Assembly (NCBI RefSeq): GCF_009881055.1
Contig: NZ_WXFG01000019.1
Coordinates: 1-64,000, forward strand
From: Peptoclostridium sp.
GTDB lineage: Bacteria; Bacillota; Clostridia; Peptostreptococcales; Peptostreptococcaceae
Reading direction: 5' to 3'
Length of the DNA stretch: 64,000 bases
This document shows, piece by piece, positions 36,131 to 44,444 of the stretch; positions within the stretch are counted from its first letter, which is position 1; the number at the start of each line of letters is the position of its first letter. Position numbers and translations under genes: made by a program. The notes under the pieces were generated by a model. That model was not told the DNA's origin. It was given only the letters and a program-made list of their open reading frames with translations, and searched no databases.

Positions 36131-38176
36131 TTAAACCAAGGTGTTGTATATCATGAAGGCAAACACAGTCACAAAAATATACATCAGGTATCCGTGTATG
36201 CTTCCTGTCTGTACTGAAATCTTAGCTATCACAGATATCCGGCTGAAGAATTCTGAGACAGGTTCGTACATGTATTTTTCAAATATTCTCTCAGTCTTGA
36301 GCGTATATTTGATGCTCTTGGGATTGTACCTTATGCTTCCTTCGTCTATCTGCAGCTCCCTTACCGGTCTGAAGAGAAGCTTCAGAACTATTCCTATTGG
36401 ATTAGAAAAACCTGTCGATGAATACTGCATCCTCGGATTTAGCCTTTCAAAACCGCAATCCCACGTATTGTAAACCCTGCTTTGCCTCTTACCGCCCACG
36501 GCTGTCATTATAGCGGCTATTGCAAGTGCCGCCGCAGCACCTGCTATAACTGCTGCTAACGGGGTTATATTAGATGCGTCCAGACTCAGGCTAAATACAG
36601 GCGCAACCCCAAATCCCCCAAGGCTCTGTGATATTGAAACCCCGCTGAGTGAGTAAAACGCGCTGTCTGCTATACCTATCAGTGGTCTTGGAAACATACC
36701 CATTGCGAGGCAAAGCAGAGCCAGAAAGCCGCTTGAGATGTACATTGCAGCAGGCACTTCCTTAGCCTTTTGTGCATGCGAGCTTCTCGGGCTTCCCATA
36801 AAGCAAATTCCTATGAGCTTGACAAAGCAGCCTGCCGCAAGCGCCCCTGCAAGGCCAAGGGAAGCTGCTCCCATTACAGCCGCCAAGCTGCTTGTTCCTA
36901 TGGCAGAGCCTATGCTCACTATGAACGCCTGGTATGTCAGCCACTCTCCTATGAATCCGTTGAAGGGAACTGCCGCCGAAATAGAAAGCGATCCTACAAG
37001 CATGAACAGTCCTGTAAGCGGCATTGTCTTCATAAGCCCCCCAAGCTCATCCATCTGCTTGGTGTGGGTTGCATACTGCACAGAACCCGCGGACATGAAA
37101 AGCAGACCCTTGAAAATTGTGTGATTGAAGCAGTGTACCATTGCAGCAGTCAGAGCCAGCGCCTCAAGCACTGCATTTCCAGCGTAAGCAGCCATTCCTG
37201 CAATGCCTATGCTCATTAATATGATGCCTACGTTTTCTATGCTGCTGTACGCCAGCATGCGCTTTATGTTTCCTTCCATATATGCATATGCCACACCGAT
37301 TACCGCAGAAAGTATGCCTACAACAAGAATCGTAACTCCCCACCATAAAACGTCTGCTCCGAGGATTTCAAACACAAAACGCAAAATACCGTATATGGCA
37401 GTCTTTATCATTATCCCCGACATTAGCGCCGACACATGGCTTGGAGCCGCAGGGTGAGCATACGGCAGCCATATGTGAAGCGGCACTATGCCCGCTTTCG
37501 CTCCGAATCCAATCAGGAACATCACGAATAGAGCGTTCTTTATGCCCTCTGGAAGCGATGCAGCCGCAGCCGTAAACTCAAAGCTGCCTGTATAGGCGTA
37601 TATCACTGCAAACGCAGCCAGCAAAAAAGCCGTTCCGATATGCGTCATAATTATATAGAGCGTACCTGCGTGCAGAGTTTCTTTCTTTTCGGATTCGTAC
37701 ATCACTAAAAAATATGAAACGAGCGACATGAGCTCCCAGGCAACAAAAAACGTAACCATGTTTCTGGCAGCAAATACGAATATCATTGAAGTTATAAAAA
37801 TAGCGTATAAGGAATTTAGAAGATATGTATTGTTCTTTTCGTAATAATGAGAAACGTAACCCATAGAGTAAATGGATACAGTTATAGCAAGAAGCGAAAG
37901 GGACAGGATGAAAAATGCTGATATGTTGTCTAGTCCTATTGAAAAAGTCAGATATGGTATATTGGTGCTTGCCGTATCAAGCAGCATATCGTTTGCATTT
38001 CCACTCAGCTTTGTCAAAGATAAGCTTAAGCCGAGAATACCACCTATGCTGCAAAGCACCCCTGTGATATGGTTGGCCAATGCCTGCTGCCTTTTCATCA
38101 GCAGCGGCGCTACTGCTCCTATTAGATATACCAAAATCATTATTGAGAATAATTTTTCCAAACTTGCCATTTCCAT
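36131..38176 (-). CDS. HyfB-like antiporter-type membrane subunit
   Basis: About 681 residues, roughly 16 TM helices, NuoL/HyfB family. First gene of the six-gene operon. The pump residues are intact: Glu in MVTFFVAWELMSLVSYFLVM and Lys in GFGAKAGIVPLHIWLPYAHP. The C-terminal third has TM segments plus the HyfB-type stretch TWDCGFERLNPRMQYSSTGF. The ATG at 38176 follows AGGAGG. No hyfD is present between hyfB and hyfC, so the complex has two antiporter-like subunits, not three. Confidence 0.9.
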   Translation of the reverse strand: MEMASLEKLFSIMILVYLIGAVAPLLMKRQQALANHITGVLCSIGGILGLSLSLTKLSGNANDMLLDTASTNIPYLTFSIGLDNISAFFILSLSLLAITVSIYSMGYVSHYYEKNNTYLLNSLYAIFITSMIFVFAARNMVTFFVAWELMSLVSYFLVMYESEKKETLHAGTLYIIMTHIGTAFLLAAFAVIYAYTGSFEFTAAAASLPEGIKNALFVMFLIGFGAKAGIVPLHIWLPYAHPAAPSHVSALMSGIMIKTAIYGILRFVFEILGADVLWWGVTILVVGILSAVIGVAYAYMEGNIKRMLAYSSIENVGIILMSIGIAGMAAYAGNAVLEALALTAAMVHCFNHTIFKGLLFMSAGSVQYATHTKQMDELGGLMKTMPLTGLFMLVGSLSISAAVPFNGFIGEWLTYQAFIVSIGSAIGTSSLAAVMGAASLGLAGALAAGCFVKLIGICFMGSPRSSHAQKAKEVPAAMYISSGFLALLCLAMGMFPRPLIGIADSAFYSLSGVSISQSLGGFGVAPVFSLSLDASNITPLAAVIAGAAAALAIAAIMTAVGGKRQSRVYNTWDCGFERLNPRMQYSSTGFSNPIGIVLKLLFRPVRELQIDEGSIRYNPKSIKYTLKTERIFEKYMYEPVSEFFSRISVIAKISVQTGSIHGYLMYIFVTVFAFMIYNTLV

Positions 38177-38262
38177 TGTTGCTCCTCCTGTCATTATTTC
38201 ATCCAGTTGCTGAGGCGGCCATATATACATCCATCTGAAAACGTACTGAAAACCACACAATA

Positions 38263-38388
38263 ATGTCCGCTAATATTTGAATGTATGCCTGACTATCTCA
38301 TTGGCATATCTATTGAAATATGGTTTTTTTTGATTTATAATTGATTGAGTGATGTCCACTAATTTAAAATATCATGTCCACTAATATT
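38263..38388 (+). repeat. three copies of an ATGTCC(A/G)CTAAT repeat
   Basis: Direct copies at 38263-38277 (ATGTCCGCTAATATT), 38352-38363 (ATGTCCACTAAT) and 38374-38388 (ATGTCCACTAATATT), between hyfB-like and the recombinase gene. They may be recombinase arm/core sites, operator sites, or multiple terminal repeats left by an IS21-like element (those ends commonly start TGT and are repeated). Nothing here proves which. Confidence 0.6.
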
Positions 38389-38411
38389 AGTCAATACTCG
38401 GAGGTAGCCTT

Positions 38412-39299
38412 TTGAATAAAATGCGAGAAGTCTCAAATGAAGGCAGGGAGCTTATAAACAGCTTCATTTCATCACTTTCAGAAAAAAATCTTAACTCAAA
38501 GACGATTCAGGAATACTCTGCCGACCTTAAACACTTCATAGGATGGCATGAATATCAGGGCATGGATACATGCCAGAATGTGCTCATATTTTCTTTCGAT
38601 CAGATATGCGTCAGAGAACTTGAAACATACAAGGAGGCAATGCAGAATCTTAGCCTTAAACCTTCGACTATCAACAGAAGGCTATCAACGATTAAGCTTT
38701 TCTTCGACTGGGCGTATCACACAGGCATTTCAGGACGTAATCCGGCTAAGCACATTAGGCTCAGCCCTGTGCAAAAGGGCAAGCCGCGCGAAATCACGCA
38801 GGATGAAGAAAAACGCCTCCTCGATACGGTAAAGTCCCATGGCACTCTGCGCGACCAGGCTATGTTAAAACTCATGATACATACGGGAATTCGCGTAGGA
38901 GAAGTGTGTAGCCTTACGATTTCCGACATAAGCGTATCCAAAAAGAGCGGCTCGGCAAGCATTTCTTCGGGAAGCCAGACAAGGAAAATCCCGCTTAATT
39001 ATGCCTGCGCTTCTGCCCTTGAAAGGTATGTCTCTTCTCAAGACGCAAAGGGGGACGCTCCTCTTTTCCGCTCCGAGAAAACCGGGGAAAAACTGACCGA
39101 GAGGGCCGTGCGGTATATAGTCAGGAAATACATGGTGCTTGCGGGCCTTGAAGGTCTGAGCGCCTACTCGTTCCGCCACAGCTTCGGCTACAAGAACGCT
39201 CAGAGTACTAACCTGCACAAGTTGGCAGGCATAATGGGCCATAGCAACTTAAGCACCACAATATCGTATGTCAAGGCACCTGAAGAGGAGAATAAATAG
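38412..39299 (+). CDS. tyrosine recombinase (XerC/D-like), orphan
   Basis: 295 residues with the two-domain architecture of Xer/phage integrases: an N-terminal SAM-like DNA-binding domain (about 10-95) and a catalytic domain. Catalytic residues: Arg in HTGIRVGEVCSL, then SAYSFRHSF, then MGHSNLSTTISY with the nucleophilic Tyr. The usual first His of HxxR is Tyr here (YSFR). TTG start after GGAGGT. There are no phage, transposition or excisionase genes nearby and the gene ends at its own terminator. It may be a chromosomal Xer-like enzyme or a leftover of a mobile element. Confidence 0.88.
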   Translation: MNKMREVSNEGRELINSFISSLSEKNLNSKTIQEYSADLKHFIGWHEYQGMDTCQNVLIFSFDQICVRELETYKEAMQNLSLKPSTINRRLSTIKLFFDWAYHTGISGRNPAKHIRLSPVQKGKPREITQDEEKRLLDTVKSHGTLRDQAMLKLMIHTGIRVGEVCSLTISDISVSKKSGSASISSGSQTRKIPLNYACASALERYVSSQDAKGDAPLFRSEKTGEKLTERAVRYIVRKYMVLAGLEGLSAYSFRHSFGYKNAQSTNLHKLAGIMGHSNLSTTISYVKAPEEENK

Positions 39300-39310
39300 A
39301 AAGAATAGCT

Positions 39311-39359
39311 AGCTGTCTCTGATCAGGAAATCAACTCCTGAATGGACAGCTTCTTTTTT
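39311..39359 (+). terminator. terminator after the recombinase gene
   Basis: AGCTGTC (39311-39317) pairs with GACAGCT (39345-39351), an inner TCAGGA/TCCTGA pair extends it, and TTCTTTTTT follows. Confidence 0.7.
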
Positions 39360-39428
39360 ACCCAAATCGAAAAAGGCAGACTCCGAAGAATCCGCCCTAA
39401 TATATAATGCGACACCAAACTGTGCTCT

Positions 39429-40085
39429 TTATAATTTTGACTCCATGTACTTTTCGTAGCCTTTGCTTCTAAGATTGCATGCCGGACATTCCCCGCACCC
39501 GTCTCCGATGATACCGTTATAGCATGTGAGCGTCTCGTTTTTTATTACATCCAAAACCCCAAGCCTATCTGCAAGTCCCCATGTCTGCGCCTTGTCTAGC
39601 CACATAAGCGGAGTGTGCATAACAAAGTCATATTCCATAGCGAGGTTTGTTGTGACGTTGAGCGATTTAACGAATATGTCCCTGCAGTCTGGATAGCCGC
39701 TGTAGTCACTTTGCGACACGCCTGTGACTATGTGCCTGATGCCCTTTTGTTTTGCGAATATGGCCGCAAAAGTGAAGAACAGCATGTTTCTTCCGTCCAC
39801 AAATGAGTTTGGAAGGCTGCCCTCCTCGACTTCCTTGTCGACCTCCATGTCAGCTCTTGTTAGCGAGTTGGAAGTAATCTCCCCAAGAAGTCCCAGATTC
39901 ATCGAGTGGTGCTCAACCCCGTACTTTTGGCATATGGCTTTTGCGCAGTCCAGCTCGAGTACATGCTTTTGGTTGTAGTCGAACGAAAGGGCAACTACAT
40001 CGGCAAATCTATTCTTAGCCCAAAAGAGACATGTGGTGCTGTCCTGCCCGCCGCTGAAAACAACTAGCGCTTTTTCACTTTTCAT
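39429..40085 (-). CDS. queC: 7-cyano-7-deazaguanine (preQ0) synthase QueC
   Basis: 218 residues. Converts 7-carboxy-7-deazaguanine to preQ0 with ATP and ammonia. PP-loop [14 protein letters not shown] at the N-terminus and the zinc-binding C-terminal [16 protein letters not shown] after GGGGGG. Last gene of the operon, with 1 bp between it and queE. Product feeds queuosine in tRNA. Confidence 0.96.
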   Translation of the reverse strand: MKSEKALVVFSGGQDSTTCLFWAKNRFADVVALSFDYNQKHVLELDCAKAICQKYGVEHHSMNLGLLGEITSNSLTRADMEVDKEVEEGSLPNSFVDGRNMLFFTFAAIFAKQKGIRHIVTGVSQSDYSGYPDCRDIFVKSLNVTTNLAMEYDFVMHTPLMWLDKAQTWGLADRLGVLDVIKNETLTCYNGIIGDGCGECPACNLRSKGYEKYMESKL

Positions 40086-40086
40086 G

Positions 40087-40755
40087 CTATACCCCCCTTT
40101 TGTCTTTGTCCCATATGAACTTATGCAGCTGCAGCTGCAGGCTAATACCGTTGATATAGTGGCTTTTCATGTACTCTGCAATCTGGGCAGGCTCTATTTC
40201 ACCAAATACAGGGCTTAAGTAGACTCGAGTTTTCTTGTCAAGGTCATACTCCTCGATTACTTCTTTTGCCCTCTCTAGGTCGTCAATGCTGCCTACAACA
40301 AACTTGACAGTGTCCTGCCTGGATACGCAGCTGAGGTTCTCCGTATCCATGTATGCTTCCATTCCGCTGCTTCCAAGCTTATAGTCCAGCGTGAATGACG
40401 GCCTCCTGGGCGATATGTTCAAGAACGGCTCTATGTCGATACTGCCGTTTGTCTCTATCTCCACATCAATATAGCTGTCATCTGCCAATCTGTCCAGAAG
40501 CTCCCTGATGCCGTATTGATTGAGCGGTTCTCCTCCCGTGAGCGTTACATTAGATATCCCTGTTGATTTGATGTATTCATGGATATCCTGCGCACTCATC
40601 TTTTCAGCTTTTACATCCGCCTCGTTTGCCCACTTTGTGTCGCAGTACCTGCAGCTTAGGTTGCAGCCCGCAAACCTTATGAACACAGCCAGCTGCCCCG
40701 CCTTTGGACCTTCGCCGTTTATGCTTGCAAACTTTTCAACTACATTATACTCCAT
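40087..40755 (-). CDS. queE: 7-carboxy-7-deazaguanine synthase QueE (radical SAM)
   Basis: 222 residues. Radical SAM enzyme that contracts 6-carboxytetrahydropterin to 7-carboxy-7-deazaguanine. The cluster motif is [13 protein letters not shown] (CxxxCxxC), preceded by [17 protein letters not shown] and followed by [16 protein letters not shown] after GGAGATGA. Sits between queD and queC. Confidence 0.95.
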   Translation of the reverse strand: MEYNVVEKFASINGEGPKAGQLAVFIRFAGCNLSCRYCDTKWANEADVKAEKMSAQDIHEYIKSTGISNVTLTGGEPLNQYGIRELLDRLADDSYIDVEIETNGSIDIEPFLNISPRRPSFTLDYKLGSSGMEAYMDTENLSCVSRQDTVKFVVGSIDDLERAKEVIEEYDLDKKTRVYLSPVFGEIEPAQIAEYMKSHYINGISLQLQLHKFIWDKDKRGV

Positions 40756-40767
40756 GATGTCATCTCC

Positions 40768-41187
40768 CTATTCCTCGTATGTCGCGCAGTTTTTTGGCGT
40801 TTCGTACACAGTGACTCTTTTCACCGCAAAACCAGTCTCCTTTATCTTGTCAAAAAAGAACTTGGAAAAATTTTCTGCCGTAGGGCGGAAATCCAGCTCT
40901 ATTACCCTGAAGCCGTCCTCGACAAGACATTCAAGCGTCTTGCTCCTAATTGAGCCTTTTTGTATCAGCAGGGCGTGGTCAAGCGAATCTACAAGTCCCT
41001 TCAGGACAGTCTTGATGTCCGAAAAGTCTACGACCATGCCGTCGTTTTGCCCTCCCTGGAGAAGCTCCTGCGATGCAACCTCAGCATGGACGTTCCATCT
41101 GTGTCCGTGTATGTTAGCGCATTTGCCTTCATATCCTGCAAGAAAATGCGCACTGTCGAAGCTTTGCTGCGTTTTAATTATATACAT
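40768..41187 (-). CDS. queD: 6-carboxy-5,6,7,8-tetrahydropterin synthase QueD
   Basis: About 139 residues. Converts 7,8-dihydroneopterin triphosphate to 6-carboxytetrahydropterin. Zinc ligands lie in FDSAHFL and CANIHGHRW, with an active-site DFSDIK/DHALL pattern. I chose the ATG at 41187, which overlaps the activase stop region. An ATG at 41199 is also possible. Translationally coupled to the activase gene. Confidence 0.93.
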   Translation of the reverse strand: MYIIKTQQSFDSAHFLAGYEGKCANIHGHRWNVHAEVASQELLQGGQNDGMVVDFSDIKTVLKGLVDSLDHALLIQKGSIRSKTLECLVEDGFRVIELDFRPTAENFSKFFFDKIKETGFAVKRVTVYETPKNCATYEE

Positions 41188-41188
41188 A

Positions 41189-41977
41189 TTATTTCCCATG
41201 CCTTTCCAATGCTTTTTTTGACGCCAGCCTGGCCGCATAGTGGCAGCAGCCTATGGCTCCGTTAAACTGAGGATTGTCAAGCTTTATAACGCTGTCATAG
41301 TCATTCGCAAGATATCCCGTGAGTGCTGCGTTATTTGCCACCCCGCCCGACACTACAAGGACTCTCCCCTTGAAATTGGCAAGCATGGGCTGCAGCCTCT
41401 TGTACATCGAGTGGTTCACGCCGGCGCACAGACTCTCAAGATCCACTCCCTCTGCTATCTTGCCTATAAGCTCTGATTCTGCGAACACGGCACACGTCGA
41501 GCTGAGCTCTATCGGATCATTCGAATGGCTCGCCATTTCATCAAGCGAAATTTCAAGAACATTTGCCATGTTTTCAAGATACCTGCCGCACGATGCCGCG
41601 CACTTCTCGTTCAGCTCGATGTCGGTTATCATTCCCTTTTCAACTCTTGTGACCTTCACATCCTGACCTCCTACATCAAGCAGCACGAAATCATCAAGAC
41701 CAATCTGTGCAATCGCGCCGTGCACATGCGCCTTTATTTCATTTATCTGGACAAAGTCAGTCATATTGGTATTGTTTTTACCGTAGCCTGTGGAAACCGC
41801 CATGTCATAGCCGCTTACTCCTAGCGCATTTGTATTAAGCCTTATGCCGTTACTATAGCTGCAGTAGTTTCTGTAAAATGACATTGTGCTGTATGACCGC
41901 ATGTCTTCTATTTTACCGTCATTCATCATTACAAGCTTGACCTGCCTGCTGCCAAGGTCAATTCCAAGTGTCCTCAT
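41189..41977 (-). CDS. ATP-dependent 2-hydroxyacyl-CoA dehydratase-type activase (BadF/BcrA/HgdC family)
   Basis: About 262 residues, ASKHA fold. The phosphate loop is LGIDLGSRQVKLVMM. The two cysteines expected to bridge a [4Fe-4S] cluster at the dimer interface lie in NEKCAASCGRYLENM and SSTCAVFAESE. A second phosphate loop VVSGGVANN is visible. This family uses ATP hydrolysis to fire a low-potential electron into a partner. The ATG overlaps the stop of its partner gene by one base (TAATG). It lies directly upstream of queD, in one operon. Confidence 0.9.
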   Translation of the reverse strand: MRTLGIDLGSRQVKLVMMNDGKIEDMRSYSTMSFYRNYCSYSNGIRLNTNALGVSGYDMAVSTGYGKNNTNMTDFVQINEIKAHVHGAIAQIGLDDFVLLDVGGQDVKVTRVEKGMITDIELNEKCAASCGRYLENMANVLEISLDEMASHSNDPIELSSTCAVFAESELIGKIAEGVDLESLCAGVNHSMYKRLQPMLANFKGRVLVVSGGVANNAALTGYLANDYDSVIKLDNPQFNGAIGCCHYAARLASKKALERHGK

Positions 41978-42978
41978 TACAGAGCTTCCTTTCTGTCGCA
42001 CAGCATGTCGAGGAATGCCTCAAGTCTGAGCCTTGTCCTGGCGTCGAGCCTGTCCGACTTGTCTCCCTCGATGTTTATGATTGGGATGTCTATACGGCTT
42101 TTTATTATTATGTCGTCGAGCGCCCTGTGGCAGAAAGCCTGGGTGTAGTGGATAAGGCCGTCAAGCCTTCTTTCCTCTATCTGCTTTTTTATCTCCTGCA
42201 GCCTGAAATCTATGTCGTACGGATATGTGTAGTCGGCATACTGCTCGTATATACTCCTTGCAGCGCCTGATCTAGGAAAAGCAAACTCCCTCTGCACCTC
42301 GTTGTATACTATCCTTGCTCCCTGCTGCTCTGTGAATTCATACAGGTCAGCCATCATAGGCGGAACGCCGATATAGCCCAGCCTCAGCCTAGGCTCGTCA
42401 ATTTCTCTGGCCTCAATTTCACAAAGCTTGCTGTCAAGCTCCGCTTCGAAGCCCTCCAGATCCGAGTTGAAATCGCTCATGCCAACCTGGTAGAGGTGGT
42501 TTTCAAAGCCGCTGGCCTTGGAAGTTTTCCAAGTGAGCTCATCGAGCCTTGCAGCCTTGTTTCTTAAGCCTTGAAGCCTTTCCCTTACTTTCTCAGTGTC
42601 TGCCGCATCAACGCCCAGCAACTTCATGAAGCTTTCTATCTCAGCCTTTATGTTTTCAACACTTCTGGCATGGGGATAAGAAAACGGTATGACATCTATT
42701 CCCCTTAGCCTTAGTACCTCGGTGAGCGACGCGGTATTGGAGCAGTCTCCTTGGACTACTCCAACTATTTTTCTGATTCCGTTTATCATGCAGGCGCCGT
42801 ATAGTCCCTTTATCCAGGCACACATGCTCTTTGGGAATCCATCCCTTTCGGCTACATCGATATAGCCCTGGCAGTCATTGCTTGTAACAAAAATATTATT
42901 CAGGTCTACCGGAGCAAAGCCAGCTGCAATAATAGCTTCCACCGGAACCGTTGTTGTTATTCCTATTTTTTCTTTCAA
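41977..42978 (-). CDS. HgdB-like 2-hydroxyacyl-CoA dehydratase / double-cubane cluster protein
   Basis: 333 residues. Single D-component-like protein of the 2-hydroxyacyl-CoA dehydratase superfamily. Likely cluster cysteines are Cys36, Cys53 (SMCAWIKG), Cys63, Cys79 (GDCSNT) and Cys283 (TQAFCHRAL); the family end motif TRLRLEAFLDML is present. True dehydratases need two different components; here there is one plus the activase. That is the arrangement of double-cubane cluster proteins, which reduce small molecules with ATP. TTG start after AAAGGA. First gene of an operon that continues into queDEC. Confidence 0.85.
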   Translation of the reverse strand: MKEKIGITTTVPVEAIIAAGFAPVDLNNIFVTSNDCQGYIDVAERDGFPKSMCAWIKGLYGACMINGIRKIVGVVQGDCSNTASLTEVLRLRGIDVIPFSYPHARSVENIKAEIESFMKLLGVDAADTEKVRERLQGLRNKAARLDELTWKTSKASGFENHLYQVGMSDFNSDLEGFEAELDSKLCEIEAREIDEPRLRLGYIGVPPMMADLYEFTEQQGARIVYNEVQREFAFPRSGAARSIYEQYADYTYPYDIDFRLQEIKKQIEERRLDGLIHYTQAFCHRALDDIIIKSRIDIPIINIEGDKSDRLDARTRLRLEAFLDMLCDRKEAL

Positions 42979-43021
42979 TTTATGTTTTTCCTTTCAGTTA
43001 TACTATACGGTTTTTTGAAAA

Positions 43022-43160
43022 TAAAAAAGGGCGCAAAAGCCCCTGCAAACAAAAAATCCATAAGCTACGCCATATGGATGAGCCCTAGTTTTGTTTATAG
43101 ACAGGATGGTACGAATGAACTGTCTTATATGATTTTTTAAGTGGTTTTTGAAGCAATCTG
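43022..43160 (-). ncRNA. structured 5' leader, preQ1-I-like riboswitch candidate with terminator
   Basis: On the minus strand, right after a good promoter: a first stem AGACAG/CTGTCT (43125-43120 with 43104-43099) whose 15-nt loop has GTTC and ACC, then an A-rich tail ATAAACAAAACTAGGG very like the tail of preQ1-I riboswitches. Alternative stems follow: AAACAAAA with TTTTGTTT (43096-43089 with 43054-43047), ATCCATA with TATGGAT inside it, and then GGGGCTTTTGCGCCC with six T's (43043-43022). The GGGC next to the tail could pair with GCGCCC of the terminator. The second pseudoknot helix of preQ1-I was not convincingly found. Confidence 0.45.
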
Positions 43161-43189
43161 AGTATATCACAAAGGCGGATTGTGTGCAA
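43161..43189 (-). promoter_or_regulatory. sigma-A promoter of the reductase-queDEC operon
   Basis: On the minus strand TTGCAC, a 17-bp spacer and TATACT. It would start transcription near 43154, leaving a leader of about 175 nt before the first gene. Confidence 0.7.
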
Positions 43190-43451
43190 GTTTGACGTAT
43201 CGCCTCTGGCATGATATTTGCGCGCCCTCTTTCGTTTTGGGATTTCCAATCATCTTATTCAACCATCACGCCGGAAGCTTTGAAACTCGCTACCGCTCAG
43301 ACAGTCAAAGCTTTATCCCGGCAACAGGGCTGAATTTCGATGGGAAATTCTGCAAAACTCCATAAAGGCGCTCTGCTTATCACGTTCAGAGGCTACAAAA
43401 ATCCAGTAGCAAAACATTAAATGCATTAAATGGATCCACAAGAAATTCCAA
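43190..43451. other. intergenic region with no gene recognised
   Basis: Between the operon promoter and the anti-sigma gene stop. Small open frames exist but lack ribosome sites or family features. No strong terminator for the anti-sigma transcript was seen. Confidence 0.4.
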
Positions 43452-44444
43452 TTATTCGACTCTTATTCCCAGTTCCCTGCTGTAGGTAGGTTGGTTTTGA
43501 GTAGGCTTCTTGGCAAGTACTATACGACATTCTCCAGCCTTCAATGGGATGAATGAAATTTCCAGCATTTCTCCGACGGTTTCTGCCCCTACTGGTTCTA
43601 GTACATCCCCCTGGACGCTGTACTCCCAGTCGCTGCCGCTGAGTGTTATTTTAAGCATGTCATCCATTTTGATTGTTGTCGTGCCTGTATTATCCATTTC
43701 TCCATCTACATATACCACATTGGGCGCTGCGAAGGATTTTGCTGCAAATTTTTCATGTGCTAAGTCAGACCCATCTACCTCGTTAGACTCCACCATGCCG
43801 GGATGTGAATCAGCATTCAAGCTCGACATGGCAATTGTCTGCTCGTCAGCAACTTCGCTATTTTCTGTGGCCGCTGATGATTCTTCCTCCTTTTGCTGAG
43901 TACCTTCTGCATTTTTTTCGCTCGCTGAAACTTCTTTTATAATATCTTTGCCGGATATATCTGCCAATCGGTGCTCTTTGTCACCTTCTCGAATACTGTT
44001 TTTTTCCACATTCTCACCTGTAGCTTTTTCCACTCCGTCTGCAGCCGATGAATCGCTCTCTACTCTTGTTTTCATCGACAGCTCCTGGCCTGCTTTATCC
44101 GGCAAGCCTGCATTTTCGAATATTGCATAGCTCCCTGCAAGTACAAGAAGGCTTGCCGCAATGTAGGCCATCCATCTGTAAGGCTTTAATCCTCTAATTT
44201 TGCTTGTCTGAGACACAGGTAAGCTTATTTGTTCAAGCTTCTCTCTGAGACTTTCATCAAAACCTTCTGGAAGAGGCTCTTCCTCTAGGCTTTGCAAACC
44301 TGCTATTATGTCTGACAGTGCTTCGTATTCCGCTTTGCATGATTCGCATTCTCCAATGTGGTTTTCCAGCGCTTTTTTCTCTGCTTCTGAAAGCGCTCCG
44401 TCTATATATAAGTCCAAACTTTCTAGACATTCCCTACATTTCAT
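43452..44444 (-). CDS. zinc-finger anti-sigma factor with extracytoplasmic chagasin-like domain
   Basis: 330 residues. N-terminal zf-HC2 anti-sigma domain with MKCRECLESLDLYIDGALSE and the HIGECESCKAEY motif (Cys3/Cys6, His-Cys-Cys). One TM helix near 91-107 (WMAYIAASLLVLAGSYAIF). Then a long Ser/Glu-rich linker. The last 80 residues are a beta domain (SGSDWEYSVQGDVLEPVG ... FIPLKAGECRIVLAKKP) that resembles chagasin/I42 peptidase inhibitors. It should hold the co-encoded sigma at the membrane. Its start overlaps the sigma gene by 11 bp. Confidence 0.82.
   Translation of the reverse strand: MKCRECLESLDLYIDGALSEAEKKALENHIGECESCKAEYEALSDIIAGLQSLEEEPLPEGFDESLREKLEQISLPVSQTSKIRGLKPYRWMAYIAASLLVLAGSYAIFENAGLPDKAGQELSMKTRVESDSSAADGVEKATGENVEKNSIREGDKEHRLADISGKDIIKEVSASEKNAEGTQQKEEESSAATENSEVADEQTIAMSSLNADSHPGMVESNEVDGSDLAHEKFAAKSFAAPNVVYVDGEMDNTGTTTIKMDDMLKITLSGSDWEYSVQGDVLEPVGAETVGEMLEISFIPLKAGECRIVLAKKPTQNQPTYSRELGIRVE

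Noticed and set aside
30636-38176. Energy-converting [NiFe] hydrogenase 4 or formate hydrogenlyase
   Set aside because: All four NiFe ligand positions in the large subunit are replaced and there are no hyp or formate dehydrogenase genes nearby.
38263-38388. CRISPR array
   Set aside because: Only three short, unevenly spaced repeats of 12-15 bp and no cas genes.
41189-42978. 2-hydroxyglutaryl-CoA dehydratase of glutamate fermentation
   Set aside because: Only one dehydratase-like component is present and the neighbours are queuosine genes, not CoA transferase or glutaconyl genes.
43022-43160. T-box, purine, S-box or cobalamin riboswitch
   Set aside because: None of the conserved core sequences of those classes is present.
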